From Flavobacterium sp. CECT 9288 (GTDB lineage: Bacteria; Bacteroidota; Bacteroidia; Flavobacteriales; Flavobacteriaceae), in contig NZ_OU957226.1 in assembly GCF_918731615.1 (NCBI RefSeq), forward strand, positions 992,001 to 1,056,000: a DNA stretch of 64,000 nucleotides, in the 5' to 3' direction. A program made the translations under genes and the position numbers. Shown here piece by piece: positions 35,593-45,026 of the stretch. Below the pieces are notes generated by a model. The model saw only the letters and a program-made list of their open reading frames with translations. It was not told where the DNA came from and made no database searches. Every line of letters starts with the position of its first letter. Position 1 is the first letter of the stretch.

Positions 35593-36651
35593 ATGCCTAT
35601 GACGCTTTATGAAAAATTGAATGCAATTCCTTTTTTGAGAAAAAAATATGCTAGTAAATTTCTTTTTGTTGCTTTCTTAGGAATTCACATTCCGTTAATA
35701 GGAGTTTCGCTTTTTCTTCTTTTTGGAAACCAAGAATTACAACCTATGATGATTCTTGTCGTTGCTTTACTACTCACTTTACTAGCAACATTGATAACTT
35801 TATTGGTGCTAAAAAAGTTAATAAAGCCAATTGAGCTTGCCTCTAGCGCATTAGTAAATTATAGAAACAATAGAATCATACCTAATTTACCAACTCAATT
35901 TCAAGATGAAACAGGATTGTTATTGGCAAATATTCAGTCCTCTATAGCAGATTATGAAACTTATATCAATGATAAGCAAGATTTGATTTATTTGTTATCG
36001 CATGATTTACGAGGCTTTGCCGCTAATGCTCAGGGGCTTTCCACATTAATATTAGATGAAAATCCGTCTGAAATAATAGCAGAGTATGCCCATTTAATCA
36101 CAGATTCTACCAATCAACAACTTGCATTCATTGAAACTTTGATAACACTCATACGTGATGAAGACGAAATATCAAAAAAAGAATACTTTGCAAACCAAAT
36201 AGATTTCAATACTGTTTTAAGCAAAGTATCAGGGCAGTTAGCCGCAAAATTGATTTCTAAAAACTGTACTTTGGAATATGTAACACAGTTGCCTACCGCC
36301 TTAATTCATATAGATGAGGATTTATTAGTACGTGTTTTAATTAACCTTACTGATAATGCTATTAAGTTTTCGTTTCCAGACAGTGTTATTAAAATCAATA
36401 TGATACAAGACAGTAAAAACATACTTATTCAAGTTACAGATGCTGGTTTGGGATTTAAAAGCCAAGATTTAGAGCATTTGTTTGACAAGTTTACATCAAA
36501 AAGCCGTTTAGGGACAAATAATGAAGCTTCAACAGGAATAGGATTGTATTTGTGTAAAAAAATCATAGAAAAATACAAAGGTCACATTTATGCAGAAAGC
36601 AGTGGTGTGCATAAAGGCTCTACTTTTTCTGTTAGGTTAAATATCAAATAA
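35593..36651 (+). CDS. Membrane sensor histidine kinase
   Basis: 352 aa. Two transmembrane helices (about residues 22-42 and 52-75) with almost no periplasmic loop, then a HAMP-like linker, the HisKA box LLSHDLRGFAANAQGL with phospho-His, and HATPase motifs LTDNAIKFSF (N), DAGLGFK (G1) and STGIGLYLCKKII (G2). The lack of an extracytoplasmic sensor suggests intramembrane or cytoplasmic sensing. No response regulator is adjacent. The second codon-3 Met could also serve as start. Confidence 0.88.
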   Translation: MPMTLYEKLNAIPFLRKKYASKFLFVAFLGIHIPLIGVSLFLLFGNQELQPMMILVVALLLTLLATLITLLVLKKLIKPIELASSALVNYRNNRIIPNLPTQFQDETGLLLANIQSSIADYETYINDKQDLIYLLSHDLRGFAANAQGLSTLILDENPSEIIAEYAHLITDSTNQQLAFIETLITLIRDEDEISKKEYFANQIDFNTVLSKVSGQLAAKLISKNCTLEYVTQLPTALIHIDEDLLVRVLINLTDNAIKFSFPDSVIKINMIQDSKNILIQVTDAGLGFKSQDLEHLFDKFTSKSRLGTNNEASTGIGLYLCKKIIEKYKGHIYAESSGVHKGSTFSVRLNIK

Positions 36652-36695
36652 ATTTTTTTAGAAAAAAGTAATTATAAGTTTTTACAAGACATTAA

Positions 36696-38009
36696 TTATT
36701 GCTCTTTATTTTCTTTGAATTCAACCAAGTATACTTCTTTTTGCTCCTTAGTTTTTGCAACTTTTAAACCGTATTGAGATTCTAGCTGTTGGATCATCTT
36801 ATCTAAACTCTGTGTATTTAGAGTAATGTTGTACTTGTTTTTTGTGATAGGAGTTTGATCGTTAAATAATATGTTTTTGTGGTTGCTTATGGCATATACT
36901 AAAGCAGCTAAGGAACCATTTTCGATACGAATTTCTTTAGGAGAGATTGTTGTAGCATTTGTAATTTTTGAGTCAGTTGCCAAACTTTTTGCTAACAAAG
37001 CCGGATTTACAATATTCATGTTCCAACTTTCTTTTTCAATATTTTTTTTGATAATGGTGAAACCCAAATGTTTTTTGAGTTGCTCAAGGGCTAGTTTTCT
37101 TGTTTGTAGCGTGTCTTTTGTTTTATTTTTAAAATGAAAACTATAACTTTTTGTTGTTTCCAGAGAATCGTTCACATCTATTAATTGTTCACTAGTTTGT
37201 AACACCGGCGCTAGCAAAGTTTTAATGGTTGTATTAGTGTACGCTAAACTGTCCACATAGTTTTTATAAGATGCGTCAGAAAAAGCATCCTTGTTTTGCT
37301 CTATTTTAATGCTGTATTTAGGGGTGTTTTCATCAACATTAATCATCATACTATTCATCCCAAGGATTGAAATTCCTATAAAAATAGCATTATGAATGGC
37401 ATGCATCATGTATCCTGCTAAAAAACCTTGTTTTACTCTCAAGAAACCGGTTATAAGTCCCATCATAATTTGTGGAGCTACTAAAAGTGGTGAAAACAAT
37501 AATACATTTACGGTTATTTCGAAATTGAAAATGTGAATGAAACCAAACAACAAGGCCGAGAAAAAGAAAACTGTAGCATAGTATTTTGTCCAAATGGTTT
37601 GCAGTTTGTTGTTTGTTTTTTGTCGCGCTGTTGTACCACCAAAAGAGGCAAATCCTAGGATAATTTGAATAACACCATTGTACTGATATCGTAAATACAA
37701 TCTGAAAATTAATTCTTCAAAAAGTGGAATTATAAATACAGCTAAAATAAAAAACAATGGAATTGGCATTGTTTTCATCATTTCTTGAATCGAATGATTT
37801 TCAGTATCAATCCATTCAAGCTTCTCTAGTCCACTAATTATGCCTATCATCAATAGTAAAACAGGCATCTCAAGTATAATAAAAGCAAGTACGTTTTTAA
37901 GTCGTTCTAAAAAAGTTAGTTCAGCTCCTTTTTGATCTGTTGGATTTTTTAAAAAAGAAATAAAATTTTTAAAATTTTCATTAATGTTCTCGGAGAAAGA
38001 GTGGCTCAT
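36696..38009 (-). CDS. CPBP intramembrane protease with C-terminal extension
   Basis: 437 aa. The N-terminal half has about eight transmembrane helices with CPBP (Abi) motifs: FEELIFRLYLRYQ (Glu-Glu and Arg), FGFIHIFNF and AIHNAIFIGIS, i.e. the conserved E-E-x-x-x-R, H and H-N. After residue 225 comes a soluble, probably periplasmic part of about 200 residues ending in IQQLESQYGLKVAKTKEQ and YLVEF, which resembles DUF3738-like tails. Type II CAAX-protease relatives serve in bacteriocin self-immunity or signalling; substrate unknown. A minus-strand -7 element TATGTTTG is at 38072-38079. Confidence 0.85.
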   Translation of the reverse strand: MSHSFSENINENFKNFISFLKNPTDQKGAELTFLERLKNVLAFIILEMPVLLLMIGIISGLEKLEWIDTENHSIQEMMKTMPIPLFFILAVFIIPLFEELIFRLYLRYQYNGVIQIILGFASFGGTTARQKTNNKLQTIWTKYYATVFFFSALLFGFIHIFNFEITVNVLLFSPLLVAPQIMMGLITGFLRVKQGFLAGYMMHAIHNAIFIGISILGMNSMMINVDENTPKYSIKIEQNKDAFSDASYKNYVDSLAYTNTTIKTLLAPVLQTSEQLIDVNDSLETTKSYSFHFKNKTKDTLQTRKLALEQLKKHLGFTIIKKNIEKESWNMNIVNPALLAKSLATDSKITNATTISPKEIRIENGSLAALVYAISNHKNILFNDQTPITKNKYNITLNTQSLDKMIQQLESQYGLKVAKTKEQKEVYLVEFKENKEQ

Positions 38010-38218
38010 AGTTTTTTGATTAACGGGTATTACCGTATCGATTTTAAATAAATTGTAAGATATTTAGTAAACAAACATACTCAAATAATATTTATTTTAA
38101 GGTGTCTTTCACAAATTTTATCCAAGACATTTTTTAGGAAGTTTTTTTGCACTTTAGATACATGTCTAAAGTTACGTTAATTAATATTTTATTGGCAGGC
38201 ACGTTTGTTTTGGTTTTG

Positions 38219-38226
38219 TAAATTTG
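38219..38226 (+). promoter_or_regulatory. -7 element upstream of the OsmC gene
   Basis: TAAATTTG; a TTG lies 24 bp upstream, slightly long for the consensus. The start codon is 24 bases downstream, which supports the ATG at 38250. Confidence 0.4.
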
Positions 38227-38249
38227 AGATAACACTAAAAAAAAGCATT

Positions 38250-38660
38250 ATGAAAAGATACGCAACAGCACACTGGGAAGGTTCACTTAAAGAAGGAAAT
38301 GGTACACTAACTACTCAAACAACTACGCTTAATAAAACGCAATATTCTTTTAAATCACGTTTTGAAGAAGGTGTGGGCACAAACCCCGAAGAGTTAATAG
38401 CAGCTGCACATGCTGGTTGTTTTACGATGCAATTATCGGCTTACATAGGCGAGGAAGGATTTGCAATTGAAAATATTGAAACTAAATGTGACATTGATTT
38501 TGTAGATGGTGTCATTGCTGCATCTCATCTAACGGTTAATGCTAAAATTGCAGACATAACTGCAGATGCTTTTCAAGAATTAGTTCAAAAAGCCGAAAAA
38601 AATTGTCCTGTTTCTAAAGTTCTGAACGCAACAATATCAAGTACTGCAACACTATTGTAA
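38250..38660 (+). CDS. OsmC/Ohr family peroxiredoxin
   Basis: 136 aa from the ATG at 38250 ([20 protein letters not shown]); a longer in-frame start adds 15 residues lying before the promoter. Reduces organic hydroperoxides. Catalytic cysteines are in [13 protein letters not shown] and [22 protein letters not shown] and AKIADIT fit OsmC rather than Ohr. Single-gene unit with its own terminator. Confidence 0.9.
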   Translation: MKRYATAHWEGSLKEGNGTLTTQTTTLNKTQYSFKSRFEEGVGTNPEELIAAAHAGCFTMQLSAYIGEEGFAIENIETKCDIDFVDGVIAASHLTVNAKIADITADAFQELVQKAEKNCPVSKVLNATISSTATLL

Positions 38661-38677
38661 ACTAAAAATAGATTCAC

Positions 38678-38710
38678 AAAAAACTCGAGTGTGCAATTCG
38701 AGTTTTTTTT
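38678..38710. terminator. Terminator after the OsmC gene
   Basis: AAAAACTCGA, 8-9 base loop, TCGAGTTTTT and T run; shared with the convergent GDSL hydrolase gene. Confidence 0.8.
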
Positions 38711-38715
38711 GTGCA

Positions 38716-39360
38716 TTAAATTTCCAAAACTTTTTGAATTGCTTCTTCAACTAAAGGACCCATTACTTGATATCCTGCTAAGTTGGGATGTACTCCGTCT
38801 GGGCCATATTCTTTTTTGAGTCCATTTTTCTCATCTTTCATTTCGCTAAAATAATCAAGATAATATATACCGTTCTCTAATGCGTACTTTTTTATCAAAA
38901 GATTCAAGGCTATAATTTTTTCAGCAGGAAATTGATTGGGTCTCCAAGAAAAATCATAAGCAGGCAAAACAGAACATAAAATGACTTTTATTTTATTGGC
39001 TTGTGCCAAAGCTACCATTTCAAAAATAGTTGCAGCAATACTTTGGATCGTAGTTGGTCCGGTATTACCAGCAATATCATTCACACCGCCCAGTATGACA
39101 ACAACAGCAGGGTTTAAATCTAAAACATCAGCTTTAAACCTTTTGAGTATTTGAGGTGTTGTTTGGCCACTAATGCCGCGGTTGATGTACGGTTTTAATT
39201 CAAAAAAACTCGGATTTACTCTGCTCCAAAACTCAGTAATGGAGTCACCCATAAATACAACTCTTTTTTCTCCAGCTGGGGATGGTTTAAGTTGTGAATT
39301 TTGTTCTTGGTACTTTTTTAAATTGACCCAGTCTTGATCTTGTGTTTTTTGCCCCATCAT
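38716..39360 (-). CDS. SGNH/GDSL-type hydrolase
   Basis: 214 aa. Block I GDSITEFW with nucleophile Ser, block II INRGISGQTT (Gly), block III GGVNDIAGN (Asn), block V DGVHPNLAGY with Asp and His. This is the full SGNH set of an esterase, lipase or polysaccharide deacetylase. No signal peptide, so probably cytoplasmic, although related secreted forms exist. Substrate unknown. Confidence 0.9.
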   Translation of the reverse strand: MMGQKTQDQDWVNLKKYQEQNSQLKPSPAGEKRVVFMGDSITEFWSRVNPSFFELKPYINRGISGQTTPQILKRFKADVLDLNPAVVVILGGVNDIAGNTGPTTIQSIAATIFEMVALAQANKIKVILCSVLPAYDFSWRPNQFPAEKIIALNLLIKKYALENGIYYLDYFSEMKDEKNGLKKEYGPDGVHPNLAGYQVMGPLVEEAIQKVLEI

Positions 39361-39460
39361 GCATGATACTTCTATTAAACCAATTGAAAAATTATGTCTT
39401 GATTTAAAATAATAATTTTAAGACTAAATTTTTTTCATAGTACTGCATTGATCTTTAGAA

Positions 39461-40348
39461 TTAATCAAATAAATCTGAAGATAAATAACGGTCACCACGA
39501 TCGCAAATAATGGCTACTATTACACCTGATTCTAAAGTTTCAGCAATTTTTATCGCAGCAGCCACTGATCCGCCACTACTCATTCCTGCAAAAATTCCTT
39601 CTTCAAGCGCTAAACGTTTGGTCATGGCTCTGGCTTCTTGCTCTGAAACTTCAATAACTGTGTCTACTTTTTTGGCATCGAAAATTTTAGGCAAATATTC
39701 CTGTGGCCATTTTCTAATGCCTGGTATTTGAGAACCATCGCTAGGCTGTGCTCCCACAATTTGTATGGTGGGATTTTTTTCTTTTAAAAAAGTAGATGTA
39801 CCAATTATAGTTCCTGTAGTACCCATTGCAGATACAAAGTGGGTTACCGTTCCATCAGTGTCATTCCAAACTTCGGGACCAGTAGTATTGTAATGTGCTT
39901 TCCAGTTGTCATCATTAGCAAACTGATTGAGCATGATATAGCCACCTTCAGCAACTTTTTTATCAGCATAATCTCTTGATCCTATAATTCCGGTTGCCGC
40001 TGGAGTCAAAATAACCGTTGCTCCATAAGCACGCATGGTTTGTGTGCGCTCTATTGTAGAATCTTCGGGCAATATGAGCTCAATTTCAATATTAAATAAC
40101 TGTGCAATCATGGCTAGCGCTATTCCGGTATTGCCGCTGGTTGCTTCTATTAGTTTGTCTCCTCTTTTTATGTCTCCTCGTTCTAATGCCGATTTGATCA
40201 TGTTGTATGCCGCTCTATCTTTTACACTTCCACCAGGATTGTTACCCTCAAGTTTCAATAATAGTTTTACATTTTTGTTGGCAATTAAGTTTGTAGATTC
40301 AACTAACGGCGTGTTACCTATTAAATCTAGTATTTTATATGATTTCAT
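39461..40348 (-). CDS. cysM: Cysteine synthase B
   Basis: 295 aa PLP enzyme that makes cysteine from O-acetylserine (or phosphoserine) and sulfide or thiosulfate. The PLP lysine is in NPGGSVKDRAAYN, substrate loop [12 protein letters not shown], phosphate loop MGTTGTIIG. PGIRKWPQEYLPKIF is a CysM-type segment. A second, CysK-type enzyme is encoded at 50.7 kb. A -7 element TATCTTTG is at 40436-40443 on the minus strand. Confidence 0.92.
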   Translation of the reverse strand: MKSYKILDLIGNTPLVESTNLIANKNVKLLLKLEGNNPGGSVKDRAAYNMIKSALERGDIKRGDKLIEATSGNTGIALAMIAQLFNIEIELILPEDSTIERTQTMRAYGATVILTPAATGIIGSRDYADKKVAEGGYIMLNQFANDDNWKAHYNTTGPEVWNDTDGTVTHFVSAMGTTGTIIGTSTFLKEKNPTIQIVGAQPSDGSQIPGIRKWPQEYLPKIFDAKKVDTVIEVSEQEARAMTKRLALEEGIFAGMSSGGSVAAAIKIAETLESGVIVAIICDRGDRYLSSDLFD

Positions 40349-40569
40349 GAGCTTATTGGATTATTAAAAAAGAAAATTCCTGTACCAAAAGAGGAACATT
40401 CGATAAAAATTTTTTTTTGGTTCAAAAAAGTGGTGCAAAGATATTGAACTAAATTAAAATTATGCATTGGATTCAAGTAAACCTGCTCGTGTAATTGGGA
40501 AACTTTGTTAAATAATTAATGTGTTTGCCGCAGAAATTTACCCGTGTTAACCATTAATTCAGTCCTGTT

Positions 40570-40866
40570 TTACATCAAAAAGATCGTTTCAAAATGTTTG
40601 AAATAATAACCTGCAATCATAAAAACACCATTTATGATTCCCGTTTTAATAATTAGGGTACTATATTTTCTTTTTTTGTCCAAAAAACTTAAAACACAAC
40701 AAAGCATAAATAGTAATGAGGTAAATACTGCTGGATACATTTTAAAAGCGTTTGTAAAATTACCTTGTATCAAAAGAAGTAAAGCTCGCTGAAAGCCACA
40801 GCCCAAGCATTCAATTCCAAAGATTGTTTTACTTAAACAAGGGAGCATGTATTTTTCTAAATTCAA
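40570..40866 (-). CDS. DUF2752 family membrane protein
   Basis: 98 aa. The family signature CLGCGFQRALLLL (usual form CPxCGxTRA) follows a short N-terminus, then two transmembrane helices (AVFTSLLFMLCCVLSF and IINGVFMIAGYYF). Function unknown. It lies between cysM and the Smr gene pair with no obvious partner. Confidence 0.85.
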   Translation of the reverse strand: MNLEKYMLPCLSKTIFGIECLGCGFQRALLLLIQGNFTNAFKMYPAVFTSLLFMLCCVLSFLDKKRKYSTLIIKTGIINGVFMIAGYYFKHFETIFLM

Positions 40867-40940
40867 TTTTTTTCTTTTTTATAACTTTACAAATAAACAA
40901 TAAACTTTTTACAAATTAAAAAGAGCAATTTAAAAATGAT

Positions 40941-40948
40941 TACTTTTG
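40941..40948 (+). promoter_or_regulatory. -7 element upstream of the Smr gene pair
   Basis: TACTTTTG fits TAnnTTTG; the first start codon follows 20 bases later. Confidence 0.35.
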
Positions 40949-40968
40949 AATAATTATTCGAAAAAAAG

Positions 40969-41154
40969 ATGAAAAAGTTAATACTTCCTATAATGGTAGT
41001 TGCAATAAGTGTGGCATTGTACGAGCAAGTAAGTGCTAATAAAAACATTTATGTAATGGCATTTGCTATTGTAGTTTTTATGATGGGAATGATGCAATTA
41101 AGTGCTAAAACACCGAGTAAGAATCAAGAAAACAAGGATGATAATGTTGAATAA
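40969..41154 (+). CDS. Small membrane protein upstream of the Smr gene
   Basis: 61 aa. Two hydrophobic helices (LILPIMVVAISVALY and IYVMAFAIVVFMMGMMQL) and a charged C-tail (KNQENKDDNVE). It overlaps the next start by 11 bases, so the two are co-translated. Function unknown. Confidence 0.7.
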   Translation: MKKLILPIMVVAISVALYEQVSANKNIYVMAFAIVVFMMGMMQLSAKTPSKNQENKDDNVE

Positions 41155-41695
41155 AGGAGATAAAGTTTCGGTTCTTGATGATGCCATTAACGGTGTTGTT
41201 CTTTCTGTACAAGAAAATCGTGTGACAATAGAAACCGAAGATGGTTTTACAATGGCATTTCTTGCCAATGAATTGATTAAAGTAAACGACAGTAGTAATT
41301 TACTGGATACTATTAGAAGGATAGATGTAGCTGAAATTAAAAAAGAAAAAGAGATTCCAAAACCGCGTAGTTTTGTAAAAGAAAAAAAATCTAAAAATGA
41401 AATTTCTGCACCAGAGTTTGATTTACATATTGAAAAATTAGTGCCTAATAAAAGAGGAATGTCTAATTATGATATTTTGACTTTACAAACCGAAACAGCA
41501 AAAAGACACATTGAATTTGCCATTAAAAACAGAATTCCAAAAATAGTTTTTATTCATGGAGTAGGAGAGGGAATCTTGAAAGCAGAACTAGATTTTCTAC
41601 TTGGTCGCTATGATAATATTGCTTTTCAGGATGGTAATTATCAAAAATATGGTTTAGGTGCCACCGAAGTATATATCAAGCAAAGTGCCATGTAA
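41144..41695 (+). CDS. Smr (MutS2-type) domain protein
   Basis: 183 aa from the ATG at 41144, which has AAGG six bases before it; ATG at 41138 or 41102 are alternatives. N-terminal beta-barrel (GDKVSVLDDAINGVVLSVQ), basic linker, then the Smr nuclease domain (FDLHIEKL... and IHGVGEGILKAELDFLLGRY; ends with GLGATEVYIK). The N-terminal part resembles DUF2027 proteins of Bacteroidota. Smr domains nick DNA or cut RNA at stalled ribosomes; role here not known. Confidence 0.85.
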   Translation: MLNKGDKVSVLDDAINGVVLSVQENRVTIETEDGFTMAFLANELIKVNDSSNLLDTIRRIDVAEIKKEKEIPKPRSFVKEKKSKNEISAPEFDLHIEKLVPNKRGMSNYDILTLQTETAKRHIEFAIKNRIPKIVFIHGVGEGILKAELDFLLGRYDNIAFQDGNYQKYGLGATEVYIKQSAM

Positions 41696-41718
41696 AATGG
41701 TAAGTTGGTCATAAAAAG

Positions 41719-41770
41719 TAAAACCCAATTCTAAAAGTAATTTTATTTACTGCTAGAATTGGGTTTTTTT
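41719..41770. terminator. Terminator between Smr gene and repeated-domain lipoprotein
   Basis: AAAACCCAATTCTA pairs with TAGAATTGGGTTTT over a 20-base loop, then T run. Serves both convergent genes. Confidence 0.8.
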
Positions 41771-41801
41771 GTATCAAATAATATCTACTTTATTTTGAAA
41801 A

Positions 41802-42746
41802 CTAATTTGTAGTCTGTAACTCTCCGTAAATGTAATTGTCACCTAGACTAAAATCATTTGTTCCTTTTTTTAGTTTTACCTTTTTTAGAACAATGGTATG
41901 CTTAAACCCTGTTCCAAATGTTGTTGTAGTAACCTCAATGGTACCGCTAGTATTAACAACACCAGGAATTGCTATCCATTCTTCGGTTACGCTAGGTGTA
42001 GCAGGATAAGTAGTGTTGCAAAAATAACTGTCTGACAATACCCCACCAAACAGTCTGTAAGTGAGTTTGTTTACAGTGTTACCAATAAGTGCTACACGAG
42101 GAGTGTTTAAGGGTGTACTTTCATTTTTAATTAAAGTAGGGTCAATGTCTAGTATTAAGGCTTCACTGCTGTTCTTGTCGTATAATTGTTTGGTACTTGG
42201 GCATTGATTCAATACTTTTTTAAATGCCAATGGAGGTGGTGTATTAGTGATAATAAAGTCTCCAAAGGTAAAGGTATCGTACACCTGAGTGCCATTTCCT
42301 TTATTAAAGGTTATGTTCTTAAATGTAATGTTATGGCTATATCCTGTTATTCTGGTGCTATTATCAGTTTGGTTTAATGGTTTTACTGCTTTTGTGGTAA
42401 TCACCATTTTTCCACCTGTTGCAATCCAATCGTCAACAACAATAGGATTTGCAGGTGGTATAGTTTCACATAATGTTGCAGAGGTTACGGTCCCGTTGTA
42501 AAAACGATAAATCACACGATTTGTAGTATTAATGTCTATTTCTTGTGTAGTTTCTTCAGTAGGAAATATAATTTGTGATGCATCAATAAGTAAAGCTTCG
42601 TTTTCTTTAACTTTATAAATAATGTTTGTACTGTTACATTTTTGTGCAGTAACCGAATCGAAGTTAATGGTTTCCTGTGTTAAATCACCGTCATCACAAC
42701 TGTGTAAAATAACCGCTAAAAAGAATATGCTGAAAATTTTTTTCAT
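41802..42746 (-). CDS. Lipoprotein with two repeated domains
   Basis: 314 aa from the ATG at 42746 (a TTG two codons upstream is less likely). Lipobox AVILHSC. Two copies of one domain: copy 1 has QKCNSTNIIYKVKENEALLID and VIYRFYNGTVTSATLCE, copy 2 has NQCPSTKQLYDKNSSEALILD and LTYRLFGGVLSDSYFCN; both continue with a P-x-x-P then V-x-x-x-W-I-A motif. Each has a paired Cys at start and end, so a disulfide per domain is likely. No known family. -7 element TATTTTTG at 42763-42770. Confidence 0.75.
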   Translation of the reverse strand: MKKIFSIFFLAVILHSCDDGDLTQETINFDSVTAQKCNSTNIIYKVKENEALLIDASQIIFPTEETTQEIDINTTNRVIYRFYNGTVTSATLCETIPPANPIVVDDWIATGGKMVITTKAVKPLNQTDNSTRITGYSHNITFKNITFNKGNGTQVYDTFTFGDFIITNTPPPLAFKKVLNQCPSTKQLYDKNSSEALILDIDPTLIKNESTPLNTPRVALIGNTVNKLTYRLFGGVLSDSYFCNTTYPATPSVTEEWIAIPGVVNTSGTIEVTTTTFGTGFKHTIVLKKVKLKKGTNDFSLGDNYIYGELQTTN

Positions 42747-42910
42747 GTTCAATAATTTGTAACAAAAATAGAATTTTTAATGGGTTCTAGTTGCATTGTA
42801 ATTTAAAAAACACATTTTTAACATGATTTTAAGGGAGCGTTTTTTGAAAGCTTCCGCTTTGATAGCCCAACTTGATGAGTTTTTAAGACTGTATTACTTT
42901 AAGAAAAGAG

Positions 42911-42918
42911 TATCTTTG
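42911..42918 (+). promoter_or_regulatory. -7 element upstream of rarD
   Basis: TATCTTTG; the start at 42937 is 18 bases further, which argues against the longer in-frame start. Confidence 0.4.
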
Positions 42919-42936
42919 TATTTCATTTTTTTATCA

Positions 42937-43854
42937 ATGAGATTAAATAAATATTATTCGGCGGCCTTCCTTGCTTTTTTTATGTGGGGGTTTTTCAGTT
43001 TCGCACTTAAACCATTACATCTTTATCCATCACTAGATATCTTGTTTTATCGTGTTTTCTTTAGTGTAATTACAATGGTTTTAATTAATGTTTTTTTTCG
43101 AAAAAAAATAATCTCTGAAAATTGGAATCGTTTTAAGCAATTACCACCTAAGGAGCAAAAAAAAGTCATTTGGCTTACTCTGGGCGGAGGCTTTTTTTTA
43201 TCTTCAAACTGGTTTGTTTATATTTTTGTAATGAATCATGTAAGCGTAAATGCTGCTTCTTTAGCCTATTTAATATGTCCTATTGTGACCACAGTTCTAG
43301 CCTTTTTTATGCTCAAAGAAAAACTAAGTTCTTGGCAATGGGCAGCAGTTGGAATTAGTTTTTTGAGTTGTATTTTGTTATCCTTTGATCATTTTCAAGA
43401 TATCTTTTTTAGTTTAGTTACTGCTGCAACGTATGCTTTGTATTTAGTAAGCCAGCGAAAAAATAACGAAATTGATAAGTTTTTAGGATTGACCATTCAG
43501 TTAATTTTTACAGCGGTTATTTTACTGCCTTTTTACCCAAAATACAGCGGTCCAGTTCCTACAGAGCCTATTTTTTATACATGCATGTTTATGATTGTAG
43601 TTTTTTTTACAATTATTCCACTTTTCTTAAATCTATATGCCCTAAAAGGAATAAACTCTTCAGCAGTTGGAATTATGATTTATATTAATCCGATAATTAA
43701 TTTTTTATTAGCTGTTTTTTATTACCAGGAGCAAGTACATACTATTCAATTATTTTCTTATTTCTTAATTTTGTTGTCTATCGTAGTATTCAACAAAGAA
43801 GTATTATTTAAGAAAAATAAAAATATATATTCAACTACAAAAGACGCCGAGTAA
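42937..43854 (+). CDS. rarD: EamA-family transporter RarD
   Basis: 305 aa from the ATG at 42937 (MRLNKYYSAAFLAFFMWGFFSF); the upstream in-frame start would precede the promoter element. Ten transmembrane helices in two EamA repeats; FFMWGFFSFALKPLHLYPSLDILFYR and SNWFVYIFVMNHV are RarD-type segments. Drug/metabolite exporter superfamily; substrate unknown. Cysteine desulfurase follows 22 bases later, so they form one unit. Confidence 0.88.
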   Translation: MRLNKYYSAAFLAFFMWGFFSFALKPLHLYPSLDILFYRVFFSVITMVLINVFFRKKIISENWNRFKQLPPKEQKKVIWLTLGGGFFLSSNWFVYIFVMNHVSVNAASLAYLICPIVTTVLAFFMLKEKLSSWQWAAVGISFLSCILLSFDHFQDIFFSLVTAATYALYLVSQRKNNEIDKFLGLTIQLIFTAVILLPFYPKYSGPVPTEPIFYTCMFMIVVFFTIIPLFLNLYALKGINSSAVGIMIYINPIINFLLAVFYYQEQVHTIQLFSYFLILLSIVVFNKEVLFKKNKNIYSTTKDAE

Positions 43855-43876
43855 CCTTTCAAATATATCAACTACA

Positions 43877-45010
43877 ATGCAAAAAGTATATCTTGACAAT
43901 GCTTCAACTACTGCACTTCGTCCCGAGGTAATTCAGGAAATGACACACGTTCTAGAACAAGAATACGGTAATCCGTCTTCAACGCACAGCTTTGGAAGAA
44001 GTTCTAAAAATGTTTTAGAATTGTCTCGAAAAATTATTGCAAAAAATTTGAATGCTACTGCGCAAGAAATCATCTTTACATCTTGTGGTACCGAGGCCAA
44101 CAACTGGATTTTACAATCAGCAGTAAAAGATTTAAAGGTAGAACGAATTATTACCAGTAAAATTGAGCATCATGCGGTTTTATATACGGTTTTAGCACTA
44201 CAGCAACAGTACGGAATTCAAGTAGATTATGTAGCTTTAAAACCAGATGGCGCAATAGATTTAACCCATTTAGTGACGCTTTTAGCAAATGATAAAAAGA
44301 CTCTAGTGAGTTTAATGCATGTGAATAATGAAATAGGAACCGTGCTAGACCTAAATCGTGTGGGTGTCATTTGTAAAGAGTACAATGTTTTGTTTCATTC
44401 GGATACCGTTCAATCAATAGGGAAAATGAAATTAGATTTGCAGGAACTTTCAGTAGATTTTATTGTAGCGAGTGCACATAAGTTTCATGGTCCAAAAGGA
44501 GTAGGATTAGCCTTTATTCGAAAAAATTCAGGACTACAACCTTTATTTTTTGGTGGAGAGCAGGAAAAAGGCTTGCGCGCTGGAACCGAAGCCTTACATC
44601 AAATAGCCGGAATGGCTAAGGCTTTAGAACTTTCGTATTTAAATTTAGAAAGGGATCAAAAGCACATTGAAGCTTTAAAAAAATATTTGTGGGATCAATT
44701 GCAAGTATATATTCCTGGTGTAAAATGTAACGGTGATCTTTCTGGATTTTATAATGTTATAAATATTATTTTACCTTTTGATAAAGAAAAAACTGCTATG
44801 ATTTTATTTCATTTAGACATGAAAGGTATTGCAGTATCAAGAGGTAGTGCTTGTCAATCAGGAAGTATTAAGCCTTCCCACGTTTTGGCAGAGCTTTTAA
44901 GTGAATCTGATTTAGTATTACCAAGTTTGAGAGTTTCTTTTAGTCATTTTAACACTACACAAGATGTTGATACTTTTATAGAAGCTCTGGTTGATATTCA
45001 AAACAGTTAA
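43877..45010 (+). CDS. Cysteine desulfurase (NifS/IscS family)
   Basis: 377 aa PLP enzyme that releases sulfur from cysteine for Fe-S clusters or tRNA thiolation. N-terminal VYLDNASTTALRPEV, GTEANNWIL, the PLP lysine in SAHKFHGPKGVG, and the sulfur-accepting Cys in SRGSACQSGS. Group I (IscS/NifS) by this loop. No iscU or iscR is next to it, so a housekeeping or tRNA-linked role is as likely as an isc operon role. Confidence 0.92.
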   Translation: MQKVYLDNASTTALRPEVIQEMTHVLEQEYGNPSSTHSFGRSSKNVLELSRKIIAKNLNATAQEIIFTSCGTEANNWILQSAVKDLKVERIITSKIEHHAVLYTVLALQQQYGIQVDYVALKPDGAIDLTHLVTLLANDKKTLVSLMHVNNEIGTVLDLNRVGVICKEYNVLFHSDTVQSIGKMKLDLQELSVDFIVASAHKFHGPKGVGLAFIRKNSGLQPLFFGGEQEKGLRAGTEALHQIAGMAKALELSYLNLERDQKHIEALKKYLWDQLQVYIPGVKCNGDLSGFYNVINIILPFDKEKTAMILFHLDMKGIAVSRGSACQSGSIKPSHVLAELLSESDLVLPSLRVSFSHFNTTQDVDTFIEALVDIQNS

Positions 45011-45026
45011 TCACATTAAAATAAGC

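Noticed and set aside
42823..42936. Longer start for RarD
   Set aside because: The extra 38 residues precede a TATCTTTG -7 element and do not match the EamA family N-terminus.
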